A stretch of DNA of 64,000 nucleotides from Chryseomonas sp014190935 (GCF_014190935.1 NZ_JACHVV010000001.1:930001-994000), one strand, 5' to 3'; positions 43,902 through 53,068 are shown, counted from the stretch's first letter. Notes: generated by a model from the sequence alone, not told the origin. Numbers and translations: made by a program.

Positions 43902-45193
43902 TGGCTTCGCGCAGCCTCGCGCAATGGCTGGCCTATCTCGAGCAGCTGCATCCGTCGGCGATCGACATGGGTCTGGACCGGGTGCGCGAGGTCGCGCAAC
44001 GGCTGGGCCTGACCCGGCCGGCGCAGCGGGTGGTGACCGTGACCGGCACCAACGGCAAGGGCTCCACCTGCGCCTTTCTCGCCAGCCTGCTGCGCGCCAG
44101 CGGGCAGCGGGTCGGCGTCTATGCCTCGCCGCATCTGGTGCGCTACAACGAGCGCGTCGACGTGGACGGCACCCTCGCCAGCGATAGCGATCTCTGCACC
44201 GCCTTCGCGGCGGTGGAAGCCGCCCGCGGCGAGATCAGCCTGACCTATTTCGAAGTGGGTACCCTGGCCGCCTTCTGGCTGTTCGAGCGTGCCCGGCTGG
44301 ATGTCGCGGTCCTCGAGGTCGGTCTGGGCGGACGCCTGGATGCGGTCAACCTGATCGACGCCGATCTGGCGCTGGTCACCAGCATCGGCCTGGATCACGC
44401 CGAATGGCTGGGCGACACCCGCGAAAGCGTCGCCGTGGAAAAGGCCGGGATCTTCCGGGCCGGCAAGCCGGCCCTCTGTGGCGATCTGCAGCCACCCGCG
44501 CCGCTGGTCGAAGCCGCGGAGCGCCTGGGCGCGCCCTTGCTGCTGCGCGGCGAAGCCTTCGATCTGCGCATCGAGAGTGCCGGCTGGTTCTGGCGTGGGC
44601 GCGATGCTCAGGGCAACGACCTGGCGCTGCCCGGCCTGCCGCTGCTGGACCTGCCCATGGAAAATGCCGCCCTGGCCTTGCAGGCCTACGCCTTGCTCGA
44701 ACAACCCTGGCTGCCGCAGCAGATCGCGGCGGCGCTCCAGGCGACGCGCATGGCCGGACGGCTGGATCGCCGCCAGGTCGAGCGGGCCGGGCAGACGCGC
44801 ACCGTCCTGCTCGACGTGGCCCATAATTCCCATGCCGCCGAATACCTGGCCCGTCGCCTGGCGATGAAGCCGGTCGCCGGCGTACGGCGGGCGGTGTTCG
44901 GCGTCCTGGCGGATAAGGACCTGGACGGCATCCTGGCGCCCCTGGAAGGCCTGTTCGCCAGCTGGGCGGTGGCGAGTCTGCCGACCCCGCGCAGTCGTGA
45001 CGGTGCCGAGGTGGCCGCTCTCATGGCCGCGCGCGGTGCCCGGGCCGAGGCCCATGCCTCGCTGCTGGCCGCCTTCGAGGCGCAACTGGCCGCCAGTGCG
45101 GCTGACGACGAGGTGGTGGTGTTCGGCTCCTTCTACAGCGTCGCCGAGGTCCTTGCGCAGCTGTCTTCCCTATCCGAATCCGCGGAGGCATAA
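43901..45193 (+). CDS. folC: Bifunctional folylpolyglutamate synthase / dihydrofolate synthase
   Basis: 430 residues. The P-loop VTGTNGKGSTCAFL covers residues 47-60, followed by YASPHLVRYNERV (omega loop) and the LEVGLGGRLDAVN motif with metal ligands; the Mur-ligase C-terminal domain starts near residue 295 with LLDVAHNSHAAEYLA. It adds glutamate to dihydropteroate and to folates. It overlaps accD by one base and is followed by dedD after 3 nt, so accD-folC-dedD is an operon. Confidence 0.95.
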   Translation: MASRSLAQWLAYLEQLHPSAIDMGLDRVREVAQRLGLTRPAQRVVTVTGTNGKGSTCAFLASLLRASGQRVGVYASPHLVRYNERVDVDGTLASDSDLCTAFAAVEAARGEISLTYFEVGTLAAFWLFERARLDVAVLEVGLGGRLDAVNLIDADLALVTSIGLDHAEWLGDTRESVAVEKAGIFRAGKPALCGDLQPPAPLVEAAERLGAPLLLRGEAFDLRIESAGWFWRGRDAQGNDLALPGLPLLDLPMENAALALQAYALLEQPWLPQQIAAALQATRMAGRLDRRQVERAGQTRTVLLDVAHNSHAAEYLARRLAMKPVAGVRRAVFGVLADKDLDGILAPLEGLFASWAVASLPTPRSRDGAEVAALMAARGARAEAHASLLAAFEAQLAASAADDEVVVFGSFYSVAEVLAQLSSLSESAEA

Positions 45194-45196
45194 CCC

Positions 45197-45862
45197 ATGC
45201 TCAAGCAAAGAGTCATCGGAGCGCTGGTGCTGCTGGCGCTGATCATCATCTTCGTGCCCATGCTCTTCAATCGCCAGGACGACGCCCGCAAGGTGGCCGT
45301 CGAGGCGCCGGCCCAGCCGGCCGCACCCACCGTGCCCGCGACCGAGGTGCAGCCGGTGCAGACGCCTGAGGCGCCGCCCGTGGTGGTGGTGCCGGACGAG
45401 CCGGCCAAGCCGCTCGGCAAGCCGCAGACCCCCATTGCCGGTACCGCCGGCCAGGCACCGACGCAGAATGCACCGGTGACCACCGCGCCTGCCCAGCCGC
45501 AACCGGCTGCGCCGGTCGCCAAGGCGCCCGCTGCCCCTGCGCCCGTTGCCAGCGCGCCAGCGGCACCTGCACCTACCCCAGCACCCGCGGCCAAGCCGGA
45601 TTCGCGCCTGGGCGCGGCCAATCTGCCCAACAGCTGGTCGGTCCAGCTCGCCAGCCTGTCGTCCCGGCCCAGCGCCGACGCCCTGCAGGCCAAGCTGCGC
45701 AGCCAGGGCTACAACGCCTATGTCCGCACCGCCGACGGCATGAACCGCGTCTTCGTCGGGCCGGTGATAGAGCGCAGCGAGGCGGATCGCCTGCGCGACC
45801 AGCTCAACAAGCAGAATGGCGTCAAGGGCTTCGTCGTACGCTTTCAGCCGGAGCGCGGTTAA
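45197..45862 (+). CDS. dedD: SPOR-domain cell division protein (DedD)
   Basis: 221 residues: one N-terminal membrane helix (RVIGALVLLALIIIFVPMLF, about 5-24), a long Pro/Ala-rich periplasmic linker, and a C-terminal SPOR domain (WSVQLASLSSRPSADALQAKLRSQGYNAYV..., about 145-218). SPOR domains bind denuded septal peptidoglycan. The gene starts 3 nt after folC, as in many Pseudomonas. Confidence 0.92.
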   Translation: MLKQRVIGALVLLALIIIFVPMLFNRQDDARKVAVEAPAQPAAPTVPATEVQPVQTPEAPPVVVVPDEPAKPLGKPQTPIAGTAGQAPTQNAPVTTAPAQPQPAAPVAKAPAAPAPVASAPAAPAPTPAPAAKPDSRLGAANLPNSWSVQLASLSSRPSADALQAKLRSQGYNAYVRTADGMNRVFVGPVIERSEADRLRDQLNKQNGVKGFVVRFQPERG

Positions 45863-45900
45863 CCCGGTCACAAGGCTCTGCTAGAATGCAGGGCCTTTTT
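45859..45900 (+). promoter_or_regulatory. Overlapping dedD terminator and cvpA-purF promoter
   Basis: Hairpin stem GGCTCTGC (45874-45881) / GCAGGGCC (45888-45895) with TTTTT after it is a terminator for dedD. Its 6-nt loop is exactly TAGAAT, which with TTAACC at 45859-45864 and a 17-nt spacer makes a good sigma-70 promoter for cvpA-purF. Confidence 0.75.
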
Positions 45901-45916
45901 GTAAGTGGACCTTGCC

Positions 45917-46462
45917 GTGGGCTTCACCTGGGTGGACTGGGCGATCGTCGCCGTTGTCATCGTTTCCAGCCTGATCAGTCTCAGGCGCGGCTTCGTCAAG
46001 GAAGCGTTGTCACTGGCTACCTGGATCGTTGCCGGTGGCGTGGCCTGGGTCTTCGGCGGGGCGCTGTCCAGCTATCTGGTGGACTATATTCAGGTACCCT
46101 CCGGACGGGTCATCGCCGCCTGTGTCATTCTCTTCGTGCTGACACTGCTCGTCGGCGCCCTGGTGAGCTTCTTGCTTGGCGAATTGATCCGCGTCACCGG
46201 ATTGTCGGGCACCGATCGCTTTCTCGGCATGGCCTTTGGCGCTGCTCGCGGTGCCTTGCTGATCACCGTGGCGGTGGGGCTGCTGAGCCTCGGGCCGGTC
46301 CAGCAGGACGGCTGGTGGCAGCAGTCGGTGCTGGTTCCACATTTTCTCCTGGTGGCCGATTGGTCGAAGAATCTGCTGCTGGGCTTTGCCGGCCAATGGC
46401 TGGGCGCGACGCCCATGCCCAGTCTGCAACTGTTGCCACAGCTGGGGCCCAAGGCTCCTTGA
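45917..46462 (+). CDS. cvpA: CvpA-family membrane protein
   Basis: 181 residues from GTG 45917; GTG 45905 is also possible and adds four residues. Four hydrophobic segments begin at TWVDWAIVAVVIVSSLISL, followed by the conserved RRGFVKEALSLATWIVAG. CvpA was named for colicin V production in E. coli and is widely linked to purF and to envelope stress survival. It lies 82 nt upstream of purF and shares its promoter. Confidence 0.9.
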   Translation: MGFTWVDWAIVAVVIVSSLISLRRGFVKEALSLATWIVAGGVAWVFGGALSSYLVDYIQVPSGRVIAACVILFVLTLLVGALVSFLLGELIRVTGLSGTDRFLGMAFGAARGALLITVAVGLLSLGPVQQDGWWQQSVLVPHFLLVADWSKNLLLGFAGQWLGATPMPSLQLLPQLGPKAP

Positions 46463-46544
46463 ACGGTTTTCCAGGCCTCGCACTGCCGGGGTCATCCTGC
46501 GATGGTTCGCCGTCGCATCACTTGAAACAGTGGGGTCGCGTCGC

Positions 46545-48053
46545 ATGTGTGGCATCGTAGGTATCGTGGGCAAGACGAACGTCAACCAGTCGTTGTACGA
46601 CGCGCTCACCGTCCTTCAACATCGCGGTCAGGATGCCGCCGGTATCGTCACCAGCCTGGACGGTAAACTCTTCCTGCGCAAAGACAACGGCCTGGTCCGC
46701 GACGTCTTCCAGCAGCGCCACATGCAGCATCTGGTCGGCCGCATGGGCATTGGCCATGTGCGCTACCCCACGGCCGGCAGCTCCAGCTCCGCCGAGGCGC
46801 AGCCGTTCTATGTCAACTCGCCCTATGGCATCACCCTCGCGCACAACGGCAACCTGACCAACGTCGAGCAGCTGTCCCGCGAGATCTACGAGTCGGACCT
46901 GCGGCACGTCAACACCAATTCCGATTCCGAGGTGCTGCTCAACGTCTTCGCCCACGAGCTGGCGGTGCGCAACAAGCTGCAGCCGACCGAGGACGACGTC
47001 TTCGCCGCGGTCTCCGAAGTCCATGAGCGCTGCCGTGGCGGCTATGCCGTGGTGGCCATGGTGACGGGTTACGGCATCGTCGGCTTCCGCGATCCCAACG
47101 CCATCCGTCCCATCGTCTTCGGCCAGCGTCACACCGAATACGGCGTGGAATACATGATCGCTTCCGAGAGCGTCGCCCTCGACGTGCTCGGCTTCACCCT
47201 GATCCGTGACCTGGAGCCCGGCGAAGCGGTATACATCACCGAAGACGGCCGGCTCTACACCCGCCAGTGCGCGCAGAATCCGCAATACGCGCCCTGCATC
47301 TTCGAGCACGTCTACCTGGCCCGTCCGGACTCCATCATTGACGGTATCTCGGTCTACAAGGCGCGCCTGCGCATGGGCGAGAAGCTCGCCGAGAAGATCC
47401 AGCGCGAGCGTCCCGAGCACGACATCGACGTGGTCATCCCGATTCCGGACACCAGCCGCACCGCGGCCCTGGAGCTGGCCAACCACCTGGGCGTCAAGTT
47501 CCGCGAGGGCTTCGTCAAGAATCGCTACATCGGCCGGACCTTCATCATGCCCGGCCAGGCCGCGCGCAAGAAGTCGGTGCGCCAGAAGCTCAACGCCATC
47601 GAACTGGAGTTCCGCGGCAAGAACGTGATGCTGGTGGACGATTCCATCGTCCGTGGCACCACCTGCAAGCAGATCATCCAGATGGCCCGCGAAGCCGGCG
47701 CCAAGAAGGTCTATTTCTGCTCGGCGGCCCCGGCGGTGCGTTTCCCCAACGTCTACGGCATCGACATGCCCAGCGTGCACGAGCTGATCGCCCACGGTCG
47801 CACCACCGAGGAAGTCGGCGAGCTGATCGGCGCCGACTGGCTGATCTACCAGGATCTGCAGGACCTGCAGGAAGCCGTGCGTACCCGCAAGGCGCCCAAG
47901 GTCGAGCAGTTCGACTGCGCGGTGTTCGATGGCGAGTACATCACCGGCGACGTCGATGCCGCCTATCTGAATCGGATCGAGCAGGCGCGCAACGACGCGG
48001 CCAAGGTCAAGCACAAGGCGGTCAGCGCCATCATCGATCTCTACAACGACTAA
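46545..48053 (+). CDS. purF: Amidophosphoribosyltransferase
   Basis: Start at ATG 46545, since maturation-free PurF must expose C2 (MCGIVGIVG) as the glutaminase nucleophile; 502 residues. The N-terminal Ntn domain has RGQDAAGIVT and GHVRYPTAG; the C-terminal PRPP site is VMLVDDSIVRGTT. It makes phosphoribosylamine, the first step of purine synthesis. metZ follows after 10 nt. Confidence 0.97.
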   Translation: MCGIVGIVGKTNVNQSLYDALTVLQHRGQDAAGIVTSLDGKLFLRKDNGLVRDVFQQRHMQHLVGRMGIGHVRYPTAGSSSSAEAQPFYVNSPYGITLAHNGNLTNVEQLSREIYESDLRHVNTNSDSEVLLNVFAHELAVRNKLQPTEDDVFAAVSEVHERCRGGYAVVAMVTGYGIVGFRDPNAIRPIVFGQRHTEYGVEYMIASESVALDVLGFTLIRDLEPGEAVYITEDGRLYTRQCAQNPQYAPCIFEHVYLARPDSIIDGISVYKARLRMGEKLAEKIQRERPEHDIDVVIPIPDTSRTAALELANHLGVKFREGFVKNRYIGRTFIMPGQAARKKSVRQKLNAIELEFRGKNVMLVDDSIVRGTTCKQIIQMAREAGAKKVYFCSAAPAVRFPNVYGIDMPSVHELIAHGRTTEEVGELIGADWLIYQDLQDLQEAVRTRKAPKVEQFDCAVFDGEYITGDVDAAYLNRIEQARNDAAKVKHKAVSAIIDLYND

Positions 48054-48063
48054 GGAGCTGCAC

Positions 48064-49275
48064 ATGAGCCAAGACTGGGATGCCGGACGCCTGGACAGTG
48101 ATCTCGAGGGCGCGGCCTTCGAGACCTTGGCGGTGCGGGCAGGGCAGCAGCGCTCGCCGGAAGGCGAGCATGGCGAAGCCCTGTTCCTGACCAGCAGCTA
48201 CGTGTTCCGGACCGCCGCGGATGCCGCGGCGCGCTTCGCCGGTGAGGTGCCGGGCAACGTCTATTCGCGCTACACCAACCCCACGGTCCGTACCTTCGAG
48301 ACCCGCATCGCGGCCCTCGAAGGCGCGGAGCAGGCGGTGGCCACCGCTTCGGGCATGTCGGCCATCCTGGCGATGGTCATGAGCCTGTGCAGCGCCGGCG
48401 ACCATGTGCTGGTCTCGCGCAGCGTGTTCGGCTCGACCATCAGCCTGTTCGAGAAGTACTTCAAGCGCTTCGGCATCGAGGTGGACTATCCGCCGCTGGC
48501 CGATCTGGACGCCTGGCAGGCGGCCTGCAAGCCCAACACCCGGCTGTTCTTCGTCGAGTCGCCGTCCAACCCCCTGGCCGAGCTGGTGGACATCGCCGCC
48601 CTGGCCGAGATCGCCCATGCCCAGGGCGCGCTGCTGGCGGTAGACAACTGCTTCTGCACCCCGGCGCTGCAGAAGCCGCTGGCGTTGGGTGCCGACATCG
48701 TCATCCATTCGGCGACCAAGTACATCGACGGTCAGGGCCGTGGCATGGGCGGCGTGGTCGCCGGTCGTGCCGAGCAGATGAAAGAGGTGGTGGGTTTCCT
48801 GCGCACCGCCGGTCCGACCCTGAGCCCTTTCAACGCCTGGCTGTTCCTCAAGGGCCTGGAGACACTGAAGATCCGCATGCAGGCGCACAGCCAGACCGCG
48901 CTGGAGCTGGCGCGCTGGCTGGAAGGCCAGCCCGGCGTCGAGCGGGTCCACTACGCCGGCCTGGAAAGCCATCCGCAGCATGAGCTGGCGTGCCGCCAGC
49001 AGAGCGCCTTCGGTGCCGTGGTGAGCTTCGAGGTCGCCGGTGGGCGTGACGCCGCCTGGCGCTTCATCGATGCCACCCGAATGATCTCCATCACCACCAA
49101 CCTGGGCGACACCAAGACCACTATCGCCCACCCGGCGACGACCTCGCACGGGCGGCTGTCGCCGGCCGAGCGCGCCAATGCCGGGATCCGCGACAGCCTG
49201 ATCCGCATCGCCGTGGGTCTCGAAGACCTGGGCGATCTGCGCCAGGACCTGGCCCGCGGACTGGCGGCCCTATGA
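48064..49275 (+). CDS. metZ: O-succinylhomoserine sulfhydrylase
   Basis: 403 residues, PLP fold type I of the Cys/Met metabolism family. The Schiff-base lysine is K219 in HSATKYIDGQGR; YSRYTNPTVRTFETRIAALEG is the N-terminal family motif. In Pseudomonas MetZ makes homocysteine directly from O-succinylhomoserine and sulfide. The downstream SDR gene overlaps by ATGA, an arrangement I recall as conserved. Confidence 0.94.
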   Translation: MSQDWDAGRLDSDLEGAAFETLAVRAGQQRSPEGEHGEALFLTSSYVFRTAADAAARFAGEVPGNVYSRYTNPTVRTFETRIAALEGAEQAVATASGMSAILAMVMSLCSAGDHVLVSRSVFGSTISLFEKYFKRFGIEVDYPPLADLDAWQAACKPNTRLFFVESPSNPLAELVDIAALAEIAHAQGALLAVDNCFCTPALQKPLALGADIVIHSATKYIDGQGRGMGGVVAGRAEQMKEVVGFLRTAGPTLSPFNAWLFLKGLETLKIRMQAHSQTALELARWLEGQPGVERVHYAGLESHPQHELACRQQSAFGAVVSFEVAGGRDAAWRFIDATRMISITTNLGDTKTTIAHPATTSHGRLSPAERANAGIRDSLIRIAVGLEDLGDLRQDLARGLAAL

Positions 49276-50039
49276 GTCTGACGTTCGCACCGGTGGAACT
49301 GCGCGTCGCCCTGGTCACCGGCGCGGCGCGTGGGATCGGCCTGGGCATCGCCGCCTGGCTGGTGGCCGAGGGCTGGCGGGTAGTGGTGGCCGATATCGAG
49401 CAGGAGCGCGGCGCCAAGGTGGCCGCCGCACTCGGCGAGCGCGCCTGGTTCGTGGCCCTGGACGTGGCTGACGAGGGTCAGGTGGAGTCCGCCGTCGCCC
49501 AGGTGATCGGCCAGTTCGGTCGGCTGGATGCCCTGGTCAACAATGCCGGTCTCGCCACCGCCCAGGGCCAGCCGCTGGAAAGCCTGGCACTGGCCGAGTG
49601 GCGCAAGGTGCTGGGGGTGAATCTGGACGGTCCCATGCTGATGGCCAAGCATTGCGCACCCTATCTGCGCGAGCAGCAGGGCGCCATCGTCAACATCGCC
49701 TCGACCCGTGCCCAGCAGTCCGAGCCCCACAGCGAGGCCTATGCCGCGAGCAAGGGCGGATTGCTGGCCCTGACCCATGCCCTGGCCGTCAGCCTGGGTC
49801 CGGAGGTTCGGGTGAATGCACTCTCTCCGGGCTGGATCGATGCGCGCGATGCCCATGTCCGCGCGGCCGAGCCGCTGTCCGCCGCCGACCACGAGCAGCA
49901 TCCGGTCGGGCGGGTAGGGACGGTGGAAGACGTCGCCGCCTGCGTGGCCTGGCTGCTGAGCGGCAACGCCGGTTTCATCAGTGGCGAGGCCATCACCCTG
50001 GACGGCGGCATGACCCGCAAGATGATCTACCTGGAATAG
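49272..50039 (+). CDS. SDR-family oxidoreductase
   Basis: 255 residues, classical short-chain dehydrogenase. Nucleotide motif VTGAARGIGLGIA (about 14-26), NNAG at the usual place, and the catalytic S144, Y157 and K161 in the ...IASTR... and YAASKGG segments. The substrate is unknown. Translational overlap with metZ suggests shared expression, not necessarily shared pathway. Confidence 0.9.
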   Translation: MSLTFAPVELRVALVTGAARGIGLGIAAWLVAEGWRVVVADIEQERGAKVAAALGERAWFVALDVADEGQVESAVAQVIGQFGRLDALVNNAGLATAQGQPLESLALAEWRKVLGVNLDGPMLMAKHCAPYLREQQGAIVNIASTRAQQSEPHSEAYAASKGGLLALTHALAVSLGPEVRVNALSPGWIDARDAHVRAAEPLSAADHEQHPVGRVGTVEDVAACVAWLLSGNAGFISGEAITLDGGMTRKMIYLE

Positions 50040-50069
50040 CGCCCGTAGAAAATAAAATTGGAAAAATCC

Positions 50070-50105
50070 TTGACGGATCAAGGGGCTACGAGGAGAATGC
50101 GCGTC
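50070..50105 (+). promoter_or_regulatory. tRNA promoter
   Basis: TTGACG (50070-50075), 17-nt spacer, GAGAAT (50093-50098), then a GCGCG discriminator typical of stringently controlled stable-RNA promoters, about 20 nt before tRNA-Val. Confidence 0.6.
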
Positions 50106-50118
50106 ACCCGAAGGGGAT

Positions 50119-50194
50119 GGCTGATTAGCTCAGCTGGGAGAGCACCTGCATCACACGCAGGGGGTCGGCGGTTCGATCCCGTCATCAGCCACCA
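50119..50194 (+). tRNA. tRNA-Val (CAC)
   Basis: 76 nt with encoded CCA. Acceptor GGCTGAT pairs with ATCAGCC; D arm GCTC/GAGC; anticodon stem CCTGC/GCAGG with 7-nt loop ATCACAC, giving anticodon CAC at 50152-50154; T arm contains GTTCGATC. It reads GUG valine codons. Confidence 0.95.
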
Positions 50195-50232
50195 AACTCT
50201 TCGGGAAGTGTTCCGCAAGGTTCACGCAATGC

Positions 50233-50309
50233 GCGGCGGTAGTTCAGTCGGTTAGAATACCGGCCTGTCACGCCGGGGGTCGCGGGTTCGAGTCCCGTCC
50301 GCCGCGCCA
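50233..50309 (+). tRNA. tRNA-Asp (GTC)
   Basis: 77 nt with encoded CCA. Acceptor GCGGCGG/CCGCCGC; anticodon stem CCGGC/GCCGG with loop CTGTCAC, giving anticodon GTC at 50267-50269; T arm GTTCGAGTC. It follows tRNA-Val by 38 nt, so both are probably cut from one transcript. Confidence 0.96.
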
Positions 50310-50354
50310 TATGAGTTGTTCCGGGTCCTCTGAACTGCCCGAACGACGCAAGAG

Positions 50355-50379
50355 AAGCTGCCCCAGGGCAGCTTTTTTT
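50355..50379 (+). terminator. tRNA operon terminator
   Basis: Stem AAGCTGCC / GGCAGCTT with a 4-nt loop, followed by a T run, 45 nt after tRNA-Asp. Confidence 0.85.
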
Positions 50380-50461
50380 GTGCCTGGAGAAAAGGCCTGT
50401 CGATCGTTCGCGTGCCGGCGCCGCGCTGGCGGCCTGCTCCAGGATCGACCGACGGCCCCGT

Positions 50462-52087
50462 TCAGATCACGAATTCGGCCACCACCTGGCGGAGACCGGC
50501 CGCCAGGCGCGACACCTCGTTGCTGGCGCTGGAGGTCTGGCTGGCGCCCGCGGCGGTCTGGTCGGAGAGGTCCTTGATGCTGATCAGGCCACGGTCGATG
50601 TCCTTGGCCACCAGGGCCTGTTCTTCGGCAGCCGTGGCGATCAGCGCCGTGCGCTCGTCGATGCCGCCCATGGCGCCGGCGATGGCTCGCAGGGCACCAT
50701 TGGCTTCCCGCGCAACGGACAGCGATAGCTCGGCGGTCTGACTGCTCTGCTGCATGGCCTTCACCGCGTCCGTCGAATCGTGCTGGATGGTGCCGATCAT
50801 GGCTTCGATCTCTCGCGTCGACTGCTGGGTGCGGTGGGCCAGTGCCCGGACTTCATCCGCGACCACGGCGAAGCCGCGGCCCTGATCACCGGCGCGCGCC
50901 GCCTCGATGGCGGCATTGAGCGCCAGCAGATTGGTCTGCTCGGCGATGGCGCGGATGACGTCGACGACATTGCTGATTTCCTGGGCGCGACCCGACAGCG
51001 TCTGGATCTGGCCGCTGCTCTGATCGACCTGGCTGGCCAGTCGTTCGATGGCGGTCAGGGTCGCGGCGACATGCTCCAGGCCGGCCTGGGTGAGGGCGCT
51101 GCCCCGTTGCGAGGCGCCGGCGCTTTCCTCCGCATGGCGCGCCACCTCGTCCACCGCGGCGCTCATTTCCGTTACCGCCGTGGCCACCTGGCCGATCTCG
51201 TCGTTTTGCCTGAGCAGGCCGCGATTGCCGTCGTCGATCACCGCGGTCATCTCCTCGGCGGCGGCGGCCAGCTGACTGGAGCTGTCTGCCAGATGGGCCA
51301 CGGTGGCACGCAGGTTGGCCTGCATGCCGGCCAGGGCGGTCAGCAGGCCGGCGGCCTCGTCGCTGCCCACCACCTGGATGTCTTCGGCGAGATCCTTGTT
51401 GGCGATCCGCTGGGCGATGCGCAGGGCTTCGCCGATGGGCACGGTGATGCTGCGCGTCAGCAGGAAGGCGAGGGCGACGGTGGCCACCAGGGTGGCGAGG
51501 ATCAGGCCGGAGACCCAGGCCAGGCCGTGGTCGTAGATCCGGCCCGCCTCGATGCCCGACGCGACCGCACCGCGGTCATTCAGCGCGGCCAGGCTTTCGA
51601 TCTGCGCCTGCACCTGGTCGGCCGCCGTGCGCATGCCGCCGTCGGCCAGGGCCACGGCGCCCGGCAGGTCACCGCTGCGGTAGCGGGTCTCGAAGGTGTC
51701 GAGCAGGCCCAGGTAACTGGCGGCCCCGTCCTGCACGGCCTGGTAGAGCTGCTGTTCCGCGTCGCTGGACACCAGCGGTGCATAGTCCTTTATCACCGTG
51801 GCGAAGCGGCGGCGCAGCTCGACCAGCGTCGTGGCCGTTGCCGGCTGCAGCGCCGGATCCTGGGTGCCGAGGCTCCTCAGGCTTTCCAGACGCAGCTGGA
51901 GCAGCGCCGCGGTCATCTGCCCGGCCTGGCGGACGCTGGGCATCCAGTCCGTTTCCACCTCGATTTCCGACTGCCTGAGTTGCCGCATCTGGATCAGGGC
52001 GATGGCCCCGAGCGCGATGACGATTGCTACGATAATTGAGAAGGCCAAGGCCGACCGGCGACCCACCTTGAGTGTGCGCATCATCAT
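50462..52087 (-). CDS. Methyl-accepting chemotaxis protein
   Basis: 541 residues from ATG 52087 (MMMRTLKVGRRSALAFSI); an ATG at 52120 would add 11 residues, and no ribosome site decides. First membrane helix at about residues 12-34, a periplasmic four-helix-bundle-type ligand domain (about 35-185), second helix near 190-210, HAMP, and the long signalling coiled coil with the hairpin tip RAIAEQTNLLALNAAIEAARAGDQGRGFAVVADEVRALA. It would bind a small ligand and signal to CheA. The ligand is unknown; the neighbouring uronate genes make a sugar acid a possibility only. Confidence 0.9.
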   Translation of the reverse strand: MMMRTLKVGRRSALAFSIIVAIVIALGAIALIQMRQLRQSEIEVETDWMPSVRQAGQMTAALLQLRLESLRSLGTQDPALQPATATTLVELRRRFATVIKDYAPLVSSDAEQQLYQAVQDGAASYLGLLDTFETRYRSGDLPGAVALADGGMRTAADQVQAQIESLAALNDRGAVASGIEAGRIYDHGLAWVSGLILATLVATVALAFLLTRSITVPIGEALRIAQRIANKDLAEDIQVVGSDEAAGLLTALAGMQANLRATVAHLADSSSQLAAAAEEMTAVIDDGNRGLLRQNDEIGQVATAVTEMSAAVDEVARHAEESAGASQRGSALTQAGLEHVAATLTAIERLASQVDQSSGQIQTLSGRAQEISNVVDVIRAIAEQTNLLALNAAIEAARAGDQGRGFAVVADEVRALAHRTQQSTREIEAMIGTIQHDSTDAVKAMQQSSQTAELSLSVAREANGALRAIAGAMGGIDERTALIATAAEEQALVAKDIDRGLISIKDLSDQTAAGASQTSSASNEVSRLAAGLRQVVAEFVI

Positions 52088-52285
52088 GACAGTCACCATG
52101 AAGGAGGCCCGACGGGACATCGGGCTGGATTTGTGATGTGCATCACACGCTATAGGGGGTGGCTTAGCGGTGGCTTAAGGCTGAGCCACCCATCGGACCA
52201 TTGGTCTGACTATGGCGGTGCGCCCTGAACAGGGGCGGCCGCAGCGAGACAGCCGTCGCTTCAGGCGCGGCGATCCCGGGCGGCG

Positions 52286-53068
52286 CTAGCTGGCCGGGGC
52301 ACCCATCTGCGCCGAGATGCGCGCCGTGGTGGCGAGCATCTGCTCGACGTACTCGGCCTTGAGGTCTTCGCGGAAGCGGAAGCAGGGAAAGGACACGCTC
52401 AGGCCGGCGATGACCTGGCCGAATCGGTCGCGGATCGGCGCCGCCAGGCATCTCATGTTGGCCTCGAATTCCTCGTGGTCTTCGGCGAAACCCAGCTCAC
52501 GAACCCGCGCCAGTTCCGCGAGGTAGGCGGCCAGGCTGTCGAGGGTGTTGGGCGTGCGGCGGACGAAGGTCTCCTGGGCGAGGATCTGCCGGACCTCGGC
52601 TTCAGCTCGCCAGGCCATCAGCACCTTGCCGATCCCGGTGCAGTACAGCGGCGCCCGGCGCCCGATGCGCGAATACATGCGCAGGGTGTAGCGCGAGTCG
52701 AGCTTGTGCACATAGACGATGGCGCCCTCGTCGAAGATGCCGAGGTGGACGGTCTCGCCGGTGAGGTCGTTGAGCAGGCGCATGCCCGGTTCGGCTTCGC
52801 GGACCAGCTCCAGCTGGGGCAGGGCGCGAGCGCCCAGTTCGAACAGCTTGACGCTCAGGCGGTAGCGGTCCTCGGCGTCCTGGACCACGTAGCCCAGCGC
52901 CTTGAGCGTCTGCAGGAAGCGGTGGACGGTGCTCTTCGACAGGTCCAGCTGCTGCGCCAGCTCCGAGACACCGCAGTCGTCCTCGCGCTCGCCGAGGGCT
53001 TCGAGCACCGCCAGGGTACGCCCGACGGCGCTGACCATGTCATTGCCGAGATTCTGATTCTTTTCCAT
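52286..53068 (-). CDS. IclR-family transcriptional regulator
   Basis: 260 residues from ATG 53068 (MEKNQNLGNDMVSAVGRTL). The winged helix-turn-helix is at about 15-75 (GVSELAQQLDLSKSTVHRFLQTLKALGYV) and the GAF-like effector domain fills the rest (GETVHLGIFDEGAIVYVHKLDS). KdgR, an IclR-family member, controls KDG and uronate genes in enterobacteria. Here the gene is divergent from a nine-gene sugar acid operon, so it probably controls it. Two GGAAC-N3-GTTCC palindromes lie in the 185-nt gap. A longer reading upstream would run through the operators and is unlikely. Confidence 0.9.
   Translation of the reverse strand: MEKNQNLGNDMVSAVGRTLAVLEALGEREDDCGVSELAQQLDLSKSTVHRFLQTLKALGYVVQDAEDRYRLSVKLFELGARALPQLELVREAEPGMRLLNDLTGETVHLGIFDEGAIVYVHKLDSRYTLRMYSRIGRRAPLYCTGIGKVLMAWRAEAEVRQILAQETFVRRTPNTLDSLAAYLAELARVRELGFAEDHEEFEANMRCLAAPIRDRFGQVIAGLSVSFPCFRFREDLKAEYVEQMLATTARISAQMGAPAS

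Noticed and set aside
50119..50461. Genomic island inserted at the tRNA genes
   Set aside because: No integrase, no repeated tRNA 3' end and no composition break were seen within the window; only the different neighbourhood suggests turnover.
50780..52039. A 419-codon plus-strand frame opposite the chemoreceptor
   Set aside because: Antisense to a clear MCP signalling domain, no family features.
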